A stretch of DNA of 50,823 nt from Xanthobacteraceae bacterium. GTDB lineage: Bacteria; Pseudomonadota; Alphaproteobacteria; Rhizobiales; Xanthobacteraceae. Positions within the stretch are counted from its first letter, which is position 1; the number at the start of each line of letters is the position of its first letter. The stretch lies in contig JASHOR010000051.1 of assembly GCA_030041005.1 (NCBI GenBank), forward strand, positions 1 through 50,823. The letters run 5' to 3'. The translations under genes and the position numbers were made by a program. Under the pieces are notes generated by a model that searched no databases, had not been told where the DNA came from, and worked only from the letters and a program-made list of their open reading frames with translations. This document shows, in pieces, positions 36,647 through 46,842 of this stretch.

Positions 36647-37903
36647 ATGTCGCGTAAAGTCAGTCGCCGCACGCTTTTAGCTGGCACCGCCGTCGGGGCG
36701 GCCGCCGCAATGGCCCGATTTCCAGCGCCCGCAATCGCCCAAGCCGCACCGTTCAAGCTCGGTCTGCTGACCGTGAAGACCGGGCCGCTGGCCCAGGGCG
36801 GGATCCAGATGGAGCAGGGGGTGCTGACCTATCTGAAAGAAAAGAACTACACCATGGGCGGCCGCAAGGTGGATTTCATCTCCGCCGATACCGGCGGCAA
36901 CCCCGCCGGCGCCAAGACCAAGGCGCAGGAGCTGGTCGAGCGCGACAAGGTCGATGTGATCCTCGGCCCGCTGGCGGCGTTCGAACTCTACGCCATCAAC
37001 GAATACGTTCAGCAGCAGAAGATGCCGACGCTGAGCCTGGCGGCGGCCGACAATCTCACCCAGCGCACGCCGAACCCGTATCTGTTGCGGGCGTCGGCCA
37101 CCTCGTCGCAGGCGATGCAGCCGATGGGCCATTACGCGGCGACCGAACTCAAACTCAAGCGGGTCGTCTGCATCGTGGAGGATTTTGCCTTCGGCTACGA
37201 GCAGATGGGCGGCTTCCAGGCGGCCTTCCAGAAGGATGGCGGCTGCGTCGTCAACAAGCTGTGGCCGCCGATCGTCACCCCCGATTACACGCCTTATATT
37301 GCCCAGATCAGCGGTTGCGACGGCGTCTGTCAGGGCTTCGCCGGATCGAACCCGCTGCGCTTCATGAAGCAGTACGCCAGCGCGGGCTTGAAATATCCGG
37401 TGGTGACCGGCGAGACCGGAGCCGACGATGCGCTGCTCAAGAGTTTCGGCGACGAAGCGCTCGGGCTGGTCAGTGCCTGCCCGTACACGCTCGACAATCC
37501 GATCGAGCCAAACCAGCGTTTCGTCAGCGAGATCATGAAGAACTACAGCGTCATCCCCGGCTTCTATGCCGCCGGTCTCTACGTCAATTGCCAGGTCGTC
37601 GATGCCGGCCTGACGAAGGCCGGCGGCGATGCCAGCGACAAGGAAAAGTTCATGGCGGCGCTCAAGTCGGTCAGCCTCACCGACACCCCGCGCGGGCCGA
37701 TCAAGTTCGATCACCTCAACAATGTCATCGGCAACATCTACATCCGCCGTATCGGCACCGAGGGCGCCAAATACGGGCTCAAGCTGTGGAACAAGACCAT
37801 CCACACTTACACGAACGTCAGCCAGTTCTGGACTTGGCCGGAAAAGGAGTTCCTCGCCCATCCGGTCTACTCGCGCAATTATCCGCCGCTGACCAAGTGC
37901 TGA
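36647..37903 (+). CDS. ABC branched-chain amino-acid-type (LivK-like) binding protein, copy 1
   Basis: A 418-residue periplasmic binding protein with a Tat-like leader (SRRTLLAGTAVGAAAAMARF) and LivK-fold features: LGLLTVKTGPLAQGGIQMEQ, GAKTKAQELVERDKVDVILG, MPTLSLAAADNLTQRTPNPY and FAFGYEQMGGFQAAFQ. Such proteins bind amino acids, amides or aromatic carboxylates. A near-duplicate follows downstream and livHMGF after that. The stop is at 37901-37903, then 144 bases to the second copy. GGGAGGACAG precedes the ATG. Confidence 0.9.
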   Translation: MSRKVSRRTLLAGTAVGAAAAMARFPAPAIAQAAPFKLGLLTVKTGPLAQGGIQMEQGVLTYLKEKNYTMGGRKVDFISADTGGNPAGAKTKAQELVERDKVDVILGPLAAFELYAINEYVQQQKMPTLSLAAADNLTQRTPNPYLLRASATSSQAMQPMGHYAATELKLKRVVCIVEDFAFGYEQMGGFQAAFQKDGGCVVNKLWPPIVTPDYTPYIAQISGCDGVCQGFAGSNPLRFMKQYASAGLKYPVVTGETGADDALLKSFGDEALGLVSACPYTLDNPIEPNQRFVSEIMKNYSVIPGFYAAGLYVNCQVVDAGLTKAGGDASDKEKFMAALKSVSLTDTPRGPIKFDHLNNVIGNIYIRRIGTEGAKYGLKLWNKTIHTYTNVSQFWTWPEKEFLAHPVYSRNYPPLTKC

Positions 37904-38047
37904 ACTGCTGAAGTGCAGAGGAATTGGCTTCGTCCGCCTACGCGGGCGACCTGATACCTGCAAACAGAAGTGATGTTGCGCCAGGCGCTGTGATTGCCGC
38001 GATGCTCCGCCGCTGCGGAGCATAACAGCCGATGGGAGGAGCGCGCG

Positions 38048-39316
38048 ATGTCCCGCAAGATGTCCGGCACGATGACCCGTCGTCGGCTGCTCGCCGCCAC
38101 AACGGCGGGCGCAGCCGCCGCCCTGACCCGCGTGCCGGCGCCCGCCGTCGCGGCGCCGGCGCCGTTTCGTGTCGGGCTGCTGACGGTCAAGACCGGCCCG
38201 TTGGCCGCGGGCGGCATCCTGATGCAACAGGGCGTACTGACCTATCTGAAAGAGAAGAACTACAGAATGGCCGGCCGCCAGGTCGACTTGGTCATCGCCG
38301 ACACCGGCGGCAGCCCGGCCGGCGCCAAGACCAAGGCGCAGGAACTGATCGAGCGCGACGGCGTCGACGTGATCCTTGGCCCGCTCGCCGCGTTCGAACT
38401 CTACGCCATCAGCGCTTATGTCATCGCGCACAAGATGCCGACGCTGAGCCTCGCCGCCGCCGACAATCTCACCCAGCGGACGCCGAACCCATATCTGTTG
38501 CGCGCCTCGGCGACATCGTCGCAGGCTTCACAGCCTCTCGGCCACTACGCAGCGACCAGACTGAAACTCAAGCGCGTCATTACCATTTCCGAGGATTTCG
38601 CCTTCGGCTACGAGCAGATGGGGGGCTTTCAGGCCGCCTTTCAGCGGGACGGTGGCTGCGTCGTCAAAAAACTGTGGCCGCCCTTGGTGACGCCGGATTA
38701 CACGCCTTATCTCGCCCAGATTGCCGACTGCGACGGCGTCTGCCAGGGATTCGCCGGCTCCAATCCGCTGCGTTTCATGAAGCAGTACGGGTCCGCCGGG
38801 CTCAAATATCCGGTCGTTGCCGGAGAGGCCGGCGCCGACGATTTTCTGCTCAAGAGTTTTGGCGAGGAAGCAATCGGCCTGGTCAGCGCGGCTCCCTACA
38901 CGCTCGACCTCGAAAGCGACGCCAACCTCAGGTTCGTCCACGGCATGCTGAAGAATTTCGACGCCATCCCCGGCCAATACGCGGCCTTGCTGTACGGCAA
39001 TTGTCAGGTGCTGGACGCCGGCTTGACAGCTGCCGGCGGCGACTCCAGCGACAGGGAAAAATTCATGGCGGCGCTCAAGGCGGTCAGACTGACCGACACG
39101 CCGCGGGGACCGATCAGGTTCGATCACCTCAACAACGTGATCGGCACCATCTACATTCGGCGTCTCGGCAAGGAAGGCGCCAAGTACGGGCTCAAGCTAT
39201 GGAACAAGACCGTCCACACGTATGAGAACGTCAGCCAGTTCTGGACTTGGCCGGAAAAGGAATTTCTGGCCCATCCGGTTTATTCGCGCGACTATCCGCC
39301 GCTGACGAAGTGCTGA
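38048..39316 (+). CDS. ABC branched-chain amino-acid-type (LivK-like) binding protein, copy 2
   Basis: A 422-residue binding protein that is clearly a tandem duplicate of the previous one: long stretches are the same, such as AGAKTKAQEL, MPTLSLAAADNLTQRTPNPY and NVSQFWTWPEKEFLAHPVYS, with changes spread along the rest. The leader TRRRLLAATTAGAAAALTRV is Tat-like. I chose the ATG at 38048 with GGGAGGA just upstream. Two receptors for one permease could widen substrate range; this is inference. Confidence 0.9.
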   Translation: MSRKMSGTMTRRRLLAATTAGAAAALTRVPAPAVAAPAPFRVGLLTVKTGPLAAGGILMQQGVLTYLKEKNYRMAGRQVDLVIADTGGSPAGAKTKAQELIERDGVDVILGPLAAFELYAISAYVIAHKMPTLSLAAADNLTQRTPNPYLLRASATSSQASQPLGHYAATRLKLKRVITISEDFAFGYEQMGGFQAAFQRDGGCVVKKLWPPLVTPDYTPYLAQIADCDGVCQGFAGSNPLRFMKQYGSAGLKYPVVAGEAGADDFLLKSFGEEAIGLVSAAPYTLDLESDANLRFVHGMLKNFDAIPGQYAALLYGNCQVLDAGLTAAGGDSSDREKFMAALKAVRLTDTPRGPIRFDHLNNVIGTIYIRRLGKEGAKYGLKLWNKTVHTYENVSQFWTWPEKEFLAHPVYSRDYPPLTKC

Positions 39317-39443
39317 GCCGCCGTGCCATCATCCGCCGACACGGACGATTCAAAGTAGTCGCGAATGCAGCAATCATTCCGTCATTGCGAGTAAACGGCG
39401 CATGCCTGGCTGCGGCGAGGCATGACCGGAGAGAACGGCGCAC

Positions 39444-40316
39444 ATGAATTTCTGGCTATTGCTGACGATCAACAGCATCACCTTCGGCGGCCTGCTGTTC
39501 CTGCTGTCGTCGGGCTTTTCGCTGATCTTCGGTCTGATGCGCATTCCCAATCTGACGCACGGCTCGATGTTCATGGTCGGCGCCTATCTTGGCAGCACGT
39601 TCCTCTCGGGTGCGCTCGGCTTCACGTCGGACTTCTGGGTGGCGGCCATCCTCAGCGCGATCGAGGTGGCCGTGCTCGGCGCACTCATGGAGCGGTTGCT
39701 GCTCCGGCGCCTTACCGGCCAACCCTTGGCTCAAGTGCTGGTCACGCTCGGCGTTTCGCTCATGGTTGCCGATCTCTGCCTGATGGGGTGGGGCGGCGAT
39801 CCGATCTCTGTGGAGACGCCGGCCGGTCTTGGCGGCTTCGTGCGCGCCGGCCCGGCCGTATTCCCGCTCTATCGCATGGCCATCATTGTCATCGCCGTGG
39901 TGTTCGCGATCGCGCTGTGGCTTTTGCTTGAACGCACGCGGCTCGGCGCCATGATCCGCGCCGGGGTGGACGATCCGCAAATGGCGCGCGTCGTCGGCAT
40001 CCGCGTGTCGCAGCTTTTCACCATTGTGTTCGGGCTTGGCGCTGGGCTCGCGGGCTTCGCCGGCATGATCGGCGCGCCGATCCTGTCGATCTATCCGGGT
40101 CTCGATCAGGACATGCTGCCGCTGGCGCTCGTCGTGGTCATTCTCGGCGGCACCGGCAGCCTGCTTGGATCGTTCGTCGGCAGCATCCTGATTGGCTTCA
40201 TCTATAATTTCGGCCAGGCATTGCTGCCCGAACTCGCCTATTTCGTTCTGTTCCTGCCGATGGTGATCGTTCTGGTCGTGCGCCCACAGGGCTTGTTCGG
40301 GGGACAAGTCCTGTGA
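39444..40316 (+). CDS. livH: ABC branched-chain amino-acid-type permease LivH
   Basis: A 290-residue inner-membrane protein with about eight hydrophobic segments, opening MNFWLLLTINSITFGGLLFL. Family motifs: LMRIPNLTHGSMFMVGAYLG, and VVGIRVSQLFTIVFGLGAGL with GFAGMIGAPIL. It forms the channel with LivM. The stop overlaps the LivM start (GTGA). The name livH denotes family; the cargo is not necessarily a branched-chain amino acid. Confidence 0.92.
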   Translation: MNFWLLLTINSITFGGLLFLLSSGFSLIFGLMRIPNLTHGSMFMVGAYLGSTFLSGALGFTSDFWVAAILSAIEVAVLGALMERLLLRRLTGQPLAQVLVTLGVSLMVADLCLMGWGGDPISVETPAGLGGFVRAGPAVFPLYRMAIIVIAVVFAIALWLLLERTRLGAMIRAGVDDPQMARVVGIRVSQLFTIVFGLGAGLAGFAGMIGAPILSIYPGLDQDMLPLALVVVILGGTGSLLGSFVGSILIGFIYNFGQALLPELAYFVLFLPMVIVLVVRPQGLFGGQVL

Positions 40317-41295
40317 CGCCAAGGCGCGCCGCCATTGTTGCCGGCATCATTGTCCTGATCGCTCTGCCGTTCGCGATCGGCGAGGACTATTACATCAACA
40401 TCGCCAGCCAGATCCTGCTCTACGCGATTTTCGCGCTCGGGATCGACGTTCTGATCGGATATGCGGGGCTGGTGTCGCTCGGTCACGCCGGATTGTTCGG
40501 CATTGCCGCCTATATCATCGCCAATGTGCTGGCGGCGGGCTACGGCCATACCGTCGCTATCGTCGCCGCGTTGATCGGCACTCTCATCGCGACCGCCGGC
40601 TTTGCCGCCGTGGCGCTGCGCTCCGCCGGCATCACTTTCATCATGATCACGCTCGCGCTCGGCGAGATCATCTGGGGGCTCGCCTATCGCTGGATCAGCG
40701 TGACCAACGGCGACAACGGCATCAGCGTGACCACGCGCCCGATGCCGTTCGGACTCTCGCTCGCATCGCCGCGCGGCTTTTATGATGCGACGCTCATTAT
40801 TTTTCTTCTCGCCATGGTGGCGGTGGCCATTTTCGTGCACTCACCGCTCGGCGTGGCGCTGGCCGGCACGCGCGATCAACCGCGACGAATGAATGCGCTC
40901 GGCTATCATGTCTGGATGATCCGCTTTCTGGCCTTTTTGTTTTCGGGCTTTCTCAGTGCCGTTTCCGGCATCCTGTTCGTCTATTACAACGAGTTCATCA
41001 GTCCGCAGGCGCTGGCGCTGCCCGCCTCCGCCGCCGGCGTGCTGATGGTGATTGCCGGCGGTGCGGGAACGCTGCTCGGACCTGTGGTTGGCTCGGCGCT
41101 GGTCGTCATCGTCCAGAACGTGGTCAGCGCCTATATCACGCGCTGGAATCTCATGCTCGGCGCCATTTTCGTCGCCATCGTCATTTTCATGCCCGAAGGT
41201 CTGGTGCCGGGTGTCAGGCGGCTCGTCCAGGCGACACGGCGCGCGGCCGCGCGGCGCTGGCCGCGGGCGATGGCGTCGCGCTTGAGGTCGAAGCC

Positions 41296-41299
<4 letters not shown>
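40313..41299 (+). CDS. livM: ABC branched-chain amino-acid-type permease LivM
   Basis: A 328-residue inner-membrane protein from a GTG start overlapping livH. Motifs: FALGIDVLIGYAGLVSLGHA, GLFGIAAY, FIMITLALGEIIWGLAYRW, PLGVALAGTRDQPRRMNALG and GAGTLLGPVVGSALVVIVQN. Its C-terminus is a basic tail (RLVQATRRAAARRWPRAMAS). The stop overlaps the LivG start (ATGA), so the four genes are coupled. Confidence 0.92.
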
Positions 41300-42022
<723 letters not shown>

Positions 42023-42033
<11 letters not shown>

Positions 42034-42745
42034 CGCGCTGGTGCTGTCCGGGATCGACGCCTACTATGGCGACAGCCACGTGCTGCAGAAGGTGTCGTTC
42101 GAGCTTGGCGAGGGCCGGCTGCTCGGCCTGCTCGGCCGCAACGGCGCGGGAAAATCCACCTGCATGAATGTCAGCGTCGGGCTCTTGCCGCCGCGCGCCG
42201 GCGTGGTGGAGGTGTTCGGCACGCCGGTGACGCGGCTGCCGCCCGAACAGATCGCCGCCCGCGGCGTGGCTTTGGTGCCGCAAGGCCGCCGGGTGTTCAA
42301 AAGCCTCACCGTACGCGAGAATCTCATCGTGGCGGCGCGCGACAAGGACGCGGCGACGCGGCACGCGAACTGGAACGCCGCCACGGTGTTCGCGATGTTC
42401 CCCCGCCTGGCGGAGCGGGCTAACCAGTTGTCCGCCCATCTGTCCGGCGGCGAGCAGCAGATGCTGGCGATCGGTCGCGCGCTGATGGCCAACCCGCGCG
42501 TGCTGTTGATGGATGAGCCGTCGGAAGGGCTGGCGCCGCAAATCGTCGCCGAGGTCATGACGACGATCCGAAAACTCAAGGAGAGCGGGCTGTCGATCGT
42601 GCTGGTCGAACAGAGCCCGAAGCTGGTATTCGACATCGCCGACGACATCGTCATACTCAACTCGGGCCGCGTCGCCGTAGTCTCCACCGCCGCCGCGCTG
42701 AAGAACGACGGCGTCGATTTGCGCCAGCATCTGGGAGTGTTCTGA
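42023..42745 (+). CDS. livF: ABC branched-chain amino-acid-type ATP-binding protein LivF
   Basis: A 240-residue ATPase: Walker A GRNGAGKS at 38-45, Q-loop region VPQGRRVFKSLTVREN, signature LSGGEQ at 140-145, Walker B LLMDEP at 161-166. I chose a TTG start at 42023, overlapping the end of livG, because GGGAGGT lies 6 bases upstream and LANSALVLSGIDAYYGDSHV matches the normal LivF start; the frame upstream reads as a livG shadow. Confidence 0.9.
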
Positions 42746-42762
42746 AGGAGCGGTATCGCCTT

Positions 42763-43833
42763 ATGCCCGATCAGTGGAACAAATACGAGAATTCCGCAGC
42801 GCGCCGGCACGGCCGTCCGGGGCGCGAGCTGCGACCGGCGAGCGTGACGATCGACGTCCATGCCCATGTCGGCGTGCCGGAGGCGGCCAAATTCGTCGAG
42901 CCGCATCTCGACTGGTCGACCATTCCGCTCGCGCATTTCGCCACGCCCGAGACCAAGGCGCTGACGCAGAAACAGGAGGCCGACATCAAGGCTCGCGGCG
43001 GCGTCGAACGGCGCCTCGCCGATCTCGACGCCATGGGCGTCGATATCCAGCTCGTCGCGCCGCCGCCGCCGCAATGCTATTACACCGTGCCGCTCGATAT
43101 CGCGGTCAAGGCAACGCAAATCGTCAACGATGGCGTCGCCGCGTTCTGCGCGCAGCGGCCCGACCGGCTCAAGCCGCTGTGCTCGGTGCCGATGCCCGAC
43201 GGCCAAGAGGCCGCCAAGGAGCTTGAGCGCTGCGTCGGCAAGCTCGGTTTTGCCGGCGTTGAGATTCTGACCAATGTCGCCGGCAAGGAATTGTCCGATC
43301 CGGCGTTTGCGCCGTTCTGGAAAAAGGCCGAAGAACTCGGCGCGCTGGTGATGATCCACCCCAACGGATTCACCGAGGCATCGCGCCTGTCGCGATTTTA
43401 CTTTAACAACGTCATCGGCAATCCGCTGGAGACGACGGTCGCGCTGCATTATCTGATCTTCGACGGCGTGCTCGAACGGCATCCAGGGCTGAAGCTTCTC
43501 GCCGTGCATGGCGGCGGCTATCTCGGCGCCTATCCGGGGCGCATCGATCACGCCTGGGGCGCGCGCTCCGACAGCCACGGCGCCCTGCCGGCGCCGCCGA
43601 CCAGTTATCTCAGGCGCATCTACGTCGACAGCGTCGTGTTCACGCCGTATCAACTTGTCGAACTGGTGCGCACGTTTGGCGCCGATCACGTGCTGATGGG
43701 CACCGATTATCCCTACGACATGGCCGAGTACGATCCGATCGGGCACATCGCATCGGTCGACAGCCTCGACGCCGCGACCATCGCCGCGCTCGCCGGCGGC
43801 AACGCGAAGAGACTGTTGGGGCTGCCGCTTTAA
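42763..43833 (+). CDS. Amidohydrolase-family metal enzyme, ACMSD-like
   Basis: A 356-residue TIM-barrel amidohydrolase. Metal ligands appear as H33-x-H35 in IDVHAHVG, the histidine in VMIHPNGF, the one in LLAVHGGGYLGAYPGRIDHA, and the aspartate in LMGTDYPYDM. This is the pattern of 2-amino-3-carboxymuconate-6-semialdehyde decarboxylase and related decarboxylases (gamma-resorcylate, 5-carboxyvanillate). It starts 17 bases after livF, so it belongs to that operon, and suggests that the imported compound is an aromatic or its ring-cleavage product. Confidence 0.88.
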   Translation: MPDQWNKYENSAARRHGRPGRELRPASVTIDVHAHVGVPEAAKFVEPHLDWSTIPLAHFATPETKALTQKQEADIKARGGVERRLADLDAMGVDIQLVAPPPPQCYYTVPLDIAVKATQIVNDGVAAFCAQRPDRLKPLCSVPMPDGQEAAKELERCVGKLGFAGVEILTNVAGKELSDPAFAPFWKKAEELGALVMIHPNGFTEASRLSRFYFNNVIGNPLETTVALHYLIFDGVLERHPGLKLLAVHGGGYLGAYPGRIDHAWGARSDSHGALPAPPTSYLRRIYVDSVVFTPYQLVELVRTFGADHVLMGTDYPYDMAEYDPIGHIASVDSLDAATIAALAGGNAKRLLGLPL

Positions 43834-43854
43834 GGAAGTCGACGGAAGCACGGC

Positions 43855-44736
43855 ATGGTGCGGCGGCGCATTGCTGAGGAACCAATCTCGCGACTGGCGA
43901 TCTGGTCGCGGCGGCTGGCGCTGTTTTCGCTGGTGGCGACCTTCGTCGCCATCGTCATCGTGCGCTCGGGGGCGCTCGACATCGTGCCGGCGCTCTCGAC
44001 GCTCGCCTGCGCGCTGCTGCTTGCGGTGGTCGCCATTCTGCTCGCCTTGGGCGCCGGCATCGTCATCTGGCGCGAGGGACTCGGCGGGCTGCGCCATGCG
44101 CTGTCCGGCGCGCTGATCGGATTGGCGCTGATCGGCTATCCGGCATATCTGGGCCTGCGCGCCTATCAGCTTCCGGCCATTTACGACATCACCACCGATC
44201 CGATCGATCCGCCGCAATTCGACGCCATCGCGCGGCTGCGTCCGCGCGACGCCAATCCCATCACCTATCAGGGTCTCTACGCCGCCGAGCAGCAGCACGT
44301 GACCTATCCGGACATCGCGCCGGACGGCACCACCGTCTCGCCGCGGGAAGCGTTCGACGTGGCGATGAAAGTCATCGCCAGACGGCGATGGCGCGTGGTC
44401 GATGCGCGTCCGCCGCAGCCGCTGGTGGCCCCGCCGGGCGACCCTCAGGAGGACGGCGCCGGGCAGGACGGCATCATCGAAGCGGTGGCCCGCTCGATGA
44501 TCCTCGGCTTTCCCGAGGACGTGGTGGTGCGCATACGGCCGACCAGCGACGGCGCGCGCATCGACGTGCGCTCGGCGTCGCGCTACGGGCGCCGCGATCT
44601 CGGCAGCAACGCCGCCCGTGTGCAGGATATCATCGCCGACATCGATAACATCCTGGCCGCGCCCGAGGAGCAACCGGCCCCGCCGGAAAGGCGCCCGACG
44701 CGGCCGATCAAGCGGCGGGAAGCGGGCGACCGGTAA
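43855..44736 (+). CDS. DUF1499-family membrane protein
   Basis: A 293-residue protein with three hydrophobic segments in its first 100 residues (LALFSLVATFVAIVIV, TLACALLLAVVAILLALGAG, ALSGALIGLALIGYPAYLGL) and a soluble DUF1499 domain after about 105 (YDITTDPIDPPQFDAIARLR, DVVVRIRPTSDGARIDVRSA, GRRDLGSNAARVQDIIADID). No function is known for this family. It is 21 bases after the amidohydrolase but may have its own role. The 3' end overlaps the convergent MBL-fold gene by 29 bases. Confidence 0.85.
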   Translation: MVRRRIAEEPISRLAIWSRRLALFSLVATFVAIVIVRSGALDIVPALSTLACALLLAVVAILLALGAGIVIWREGLGGLRHALSGALIGLALIGYPAYLGLRAYQLPAIYDITTDPIDPPQFDAIARLRPRDANPITYQGLYAAEQQHVTYPDIAPDGTTVSPREAFDVAMKVIARRRWRVVDARPPQPLVAPPGDPQEDGAGQDGIIEAVARSMILGFPEDVVVRIRPTSDGARIDVRSASRYGRRDLGSNAARVQDIIADIDNILAAPEEQPAPPERRPTRPIKRREAGDR

Positions 44737-45640
44737 GCCGATAGACGCCGCTGATCGACGGCGGTCCGTCGGTTGCCACGATTCCCCGCGCCGCCAGGTG
44801 TTCCAGATGCGCGAGCGTCGACAGCGCCGCCGCGCCGGCAAGGCGCGGGTCGAGGCCGATATAGACGGCCTTGACGATGGTCGCGACATCGGCTGCGCCC
44901 TTGCCGAGCCGGTGCAGGATGGATGCCTCGCGGGCCCTGCGGTGAGCGATGTAATGCTGCACGAAGCGGGGCGCGTCGCGCACCGGGGCGCCATGGCCCG
45001 GCAGATAGAGCGGCTCGCTGCGGCGTTCGAGCTTGTGCAGCGAGGCCATGTAGTCGCTCATGGCGCCGTCGGGCGGCGCCACGATCGACGTAGACCATGC
45101 CATGACGTGATCGCCGGAAAACAACAGATCGGCTTCCTTGAAGGCGAACGCCATGTGATTGGCGGTATGACCGGGCGTCGCCACCGCTTCCAGCGTCCAG
45201 CCGTCGCCGGCCACGACCTCGCCGTCGGCAAGCTTGACGTCGGGGACAAAATCCGTGTCGGCGGAGGCATCAAGCCGGCGCGCTTCGCCGGTGTAGAGCG
45301 GACGCGCCAGGCGGTGCGGACCCTCGGCGTAGACAGTGGCGCCGGTTGCCGCTTTCACCCTGGGAACGGCGGGCGAATGGTCGCGGTGGGTGTGAGTGAC
45401 GAAAATGTGAGTCACGGTCTCGCCGCGCACGGCATCGAGCAGCGCACCGATATGGATGTCGTCGTCAGGGCCCGGATCGAGGATGGCGACCCTGCCGCGG
45501 CCGATGATGTAGCTCACGGTTCCCTTGTAGGTGAACGGTCCGGGATTGTTGACGACCATGGCGCGGACTCCCGGCGCCACCTCTTTTGCGTGCCCGGGGA
45601 CGAGATCGAAGCTCTTATCGTAGGGAATGTCGTCGGCCAT
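44708..45640 (-). CDS. Metallo-beta-lactamase-fold hydrolase (LACTB2-like)
   Basis: A 310-residue protein. The zinc site is H83-x-H85-x-D87-H88 in VTHTHRDHSP, with the further ligand histidine in GHTANHMAF and the aspartate in SGDHVMAW. A C-terminal winged-helix domain (EASILHRLGKGAADVATIVK, STLAHLEHLAARGIV) is typical of the LACTB2 group, which includes an endoribonuclease and many thiolester or nucleic-acid hydrolases. GGAG lies 6 bases before the ATG. It follows recR on the same strand, 42 bases away, and may be part of the dnaX-ybaB-recR transcript. Confidence 0.87.
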   Translation of the reverse strand: MADDIPYDKSFDLVPGHAKEVAPGVRAMVVNNPGPFTYKGTVSYIIGRGRVAILDPGPDDDIHIGALLDAVRGETVTHIFVTHTHRDHSPAVPRVKAATGATVYAEGPHRLARPLYTGEARRLDASADTDFVPDVKLADGEVVAGDGWTLEAVATPGHTANHMAFAFKEADLLFSGDHVMAWSTSIVAPPDGAMSDYMASLHKLERRSEPLYLPGHGAPVRDAPRFVQHYIAHRRAREASILHRLGKGAADVATIVKAVYIGLDPRLAGAAALSTLAHLEHLAARGIVATDGPPSISGVYRLTGRPLPAA

Positions 45641-45682
45641 CTTGGCTCCATCTCCGCCGACAGCGGAGCGCGCGGCGATTCA

Positions 45683-46288
45683 TCAAAACGGGGTGCGGCT
45701 GCGGATCGCCGCCGCCAGCGTCCCCTCGTCGAGATAATCGAGCTCGCCGCCGACCGGGACGCCGTGGGCGAGGCGGGTCACCTTCACCTCGGTATCGTGC
45801 AGCAGATCGGTGATGTAGTGCGCGGTGCTCTGGCCGTCCACGGTGGCGTTGAGTGCGAGAATAACCTCTCGAACTGCCGGGTCGTGGGCGCGCTTGATGA
45901 GCGCGTCGATGGTCAGATCGTCCGGCCCGATGCCGTCGAGCGGTGACAGCGTGCCGCCGAGCACATGATAGCGGGCCTTGAGCGCATGCGCGCGTTCCAG
46001 CGCCCACAGATCGCCGACGTCGGCGACGACGAGGATCACGGAGGGATCGCGCTGCGGATCGGTGCAGATCGTGCATGGATTCTGGCTGTCGATGTTGCCG
46101 CAAACCCGGCAGACCTGGATGGTCTCGATCGCAGCGGTCAGCGCGGCGGCGAGCGGCGCCATCAAGAGCTCGCGTTTCTTGATCAGGAACAACGCGGCGC
46201 GCCGCGCCGAGCGCGGGCCTAAGCCCGGCAGGCGCGCCAACAGCGCAATCAGGCGCTCGATTTCTGGACCGGCGGAGACAGCAGGCAT
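45683..46288 (-). CDS. recR: Recombination mediator RecR
   Basis: A 201-residue protein: helix-hairpin-helix [17 protein letters not shown] at 20-36, C4 zinc finger at C60, C63, C72 and C75, Toprim domain around [20 protein letters not shown], and the C-terminal Walker-like [20 protein letters not shown]. RecR, with RecO and RecF, loads RecA at gaps. A G+C-rich inverted repeat separates it from ybaB upstream. Confidence 0.96.
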   Translation of the reverse strand: MPAVSAGPEIERLIALLARLPGLGPRSARRAALFLIKKRELLMAPLAAALTAAIETIQVCRVCGNIDSQNPCTICTDPQRDPSVILVVADVGDLWALERAHALKARYHVLGGTLSPLDGIGPDDLTIDALIKRAHDPAVREVILALNATVDGQSTAHYITDLLHDTEVKVTRLAHGVPVGGELDYLDEGTLAAAIRSRTPF

Positions 46289-46326
46289 CGCAATGACTAT
46301 GTCCCGCGGCTTGCGAACGCATGCTT

Positions 46327-46430
46327 CCTCCCCCCTTGAGGGGGAGGGTCGGGGAGGGGGGTAATTCGGCTGCTCCGACCCTCCTCCCGACCGGCCTGCG
46401 GCCGGTCGACCTCCCCCTCAAGGGGGGAGG
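46327..46430. repeat. G-rich palindromic repeat between ybaB and recR
   Basis: Perfect 21-base arms at 46327-46347 and 46410-46430, starting CCTCCCCCCTTGAGG and mirrored as CAAGGGGGGAGG. The arms are themselves nearly palindromic. The type is common in intergenic DNA of Bradyrhizobium relatives. It lies within the dnaX-ybaB-recR run and could affect recR expression. Confidence 0.65.
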
Positions 46431-46460
46431 CGACAGGGATATGCTGACGGTTGAGATTCA

Positions 46461-46781
46461 TCAGAGCAACTTCAATCCGGGCGGCAGCGGCAGGCCGCCG
46501 GTGAGCCCCTGCATCTTCTCCTGCAGCGAGGTTTCCAACTTGCGTTTGGCGTCGGCGTGGGCGGCGACGATGAGATCTTCGAGGATTTCCTTCTGATCAG
46601 GTTTGAGCAGCGAATCGTCGATGCGGGCGTTGCGCAGATCTCCCTTGCCGGAAAGCGTCATCGTCACCAGCCCGCCGCCGGCGGTGCCGTCGACCTCCAT
46701 GCGCTCCAGCTCGGCCTGGATCGACTCGATCTTCGATTTGAATTGCGCCGCCTGGTTCATCAGGTCCATGAAGTCGGGCAT
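46461..46781 (-). CDS. ybaB: YbaB/EbfC nucleoid-associated protein
   Basis: A 106-residue protein, MPDFMDLMNQAAQFKSKIES then QAELERMEVDGTAGGGLVTM and KGDLRNARIDDSLL, matching the YbaB/EbfC family that binds DNA as a dimer and is nearly always encoded between dnaX and recR. I chose the ATG at 46781 with AGAGGAGCG upstream. Confidence 0.95.
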   Translation of the reverse strand: MPDFMDLMNQAAQFKSKIESIQAELERMEVDGTAGGGLVTMTLSGKGDLRNARIDDSLLKPDQKEILEDLIVAAHADAKRKLETSLQEKMQGLTGGLPLPPGLKLL

Positions 46782-46842
46782 CGACGCTCCTCTGTTTGTC
46801 TGGTTGCGGGCGAGGCGGGCTCGGCGGGCGGCCGATCGCCCG

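Noticed and set aside
42064-44994. Very long open frame (about 976 codons) on the minus strand opposite livF, the amidohydrolase and the DUF1499 gene
   Set aside because: Composition is rich in Arg, His and Asp and shows no domain; it mirrors genes with strong GC third-position bias, which suppresses stops in the antisense frame.
46327-46430. CRISPR-like array from repeated CCTCCCCC units
   Set aside because: Only one inverted pair with no regular spacers; it is a palindromic repeat.
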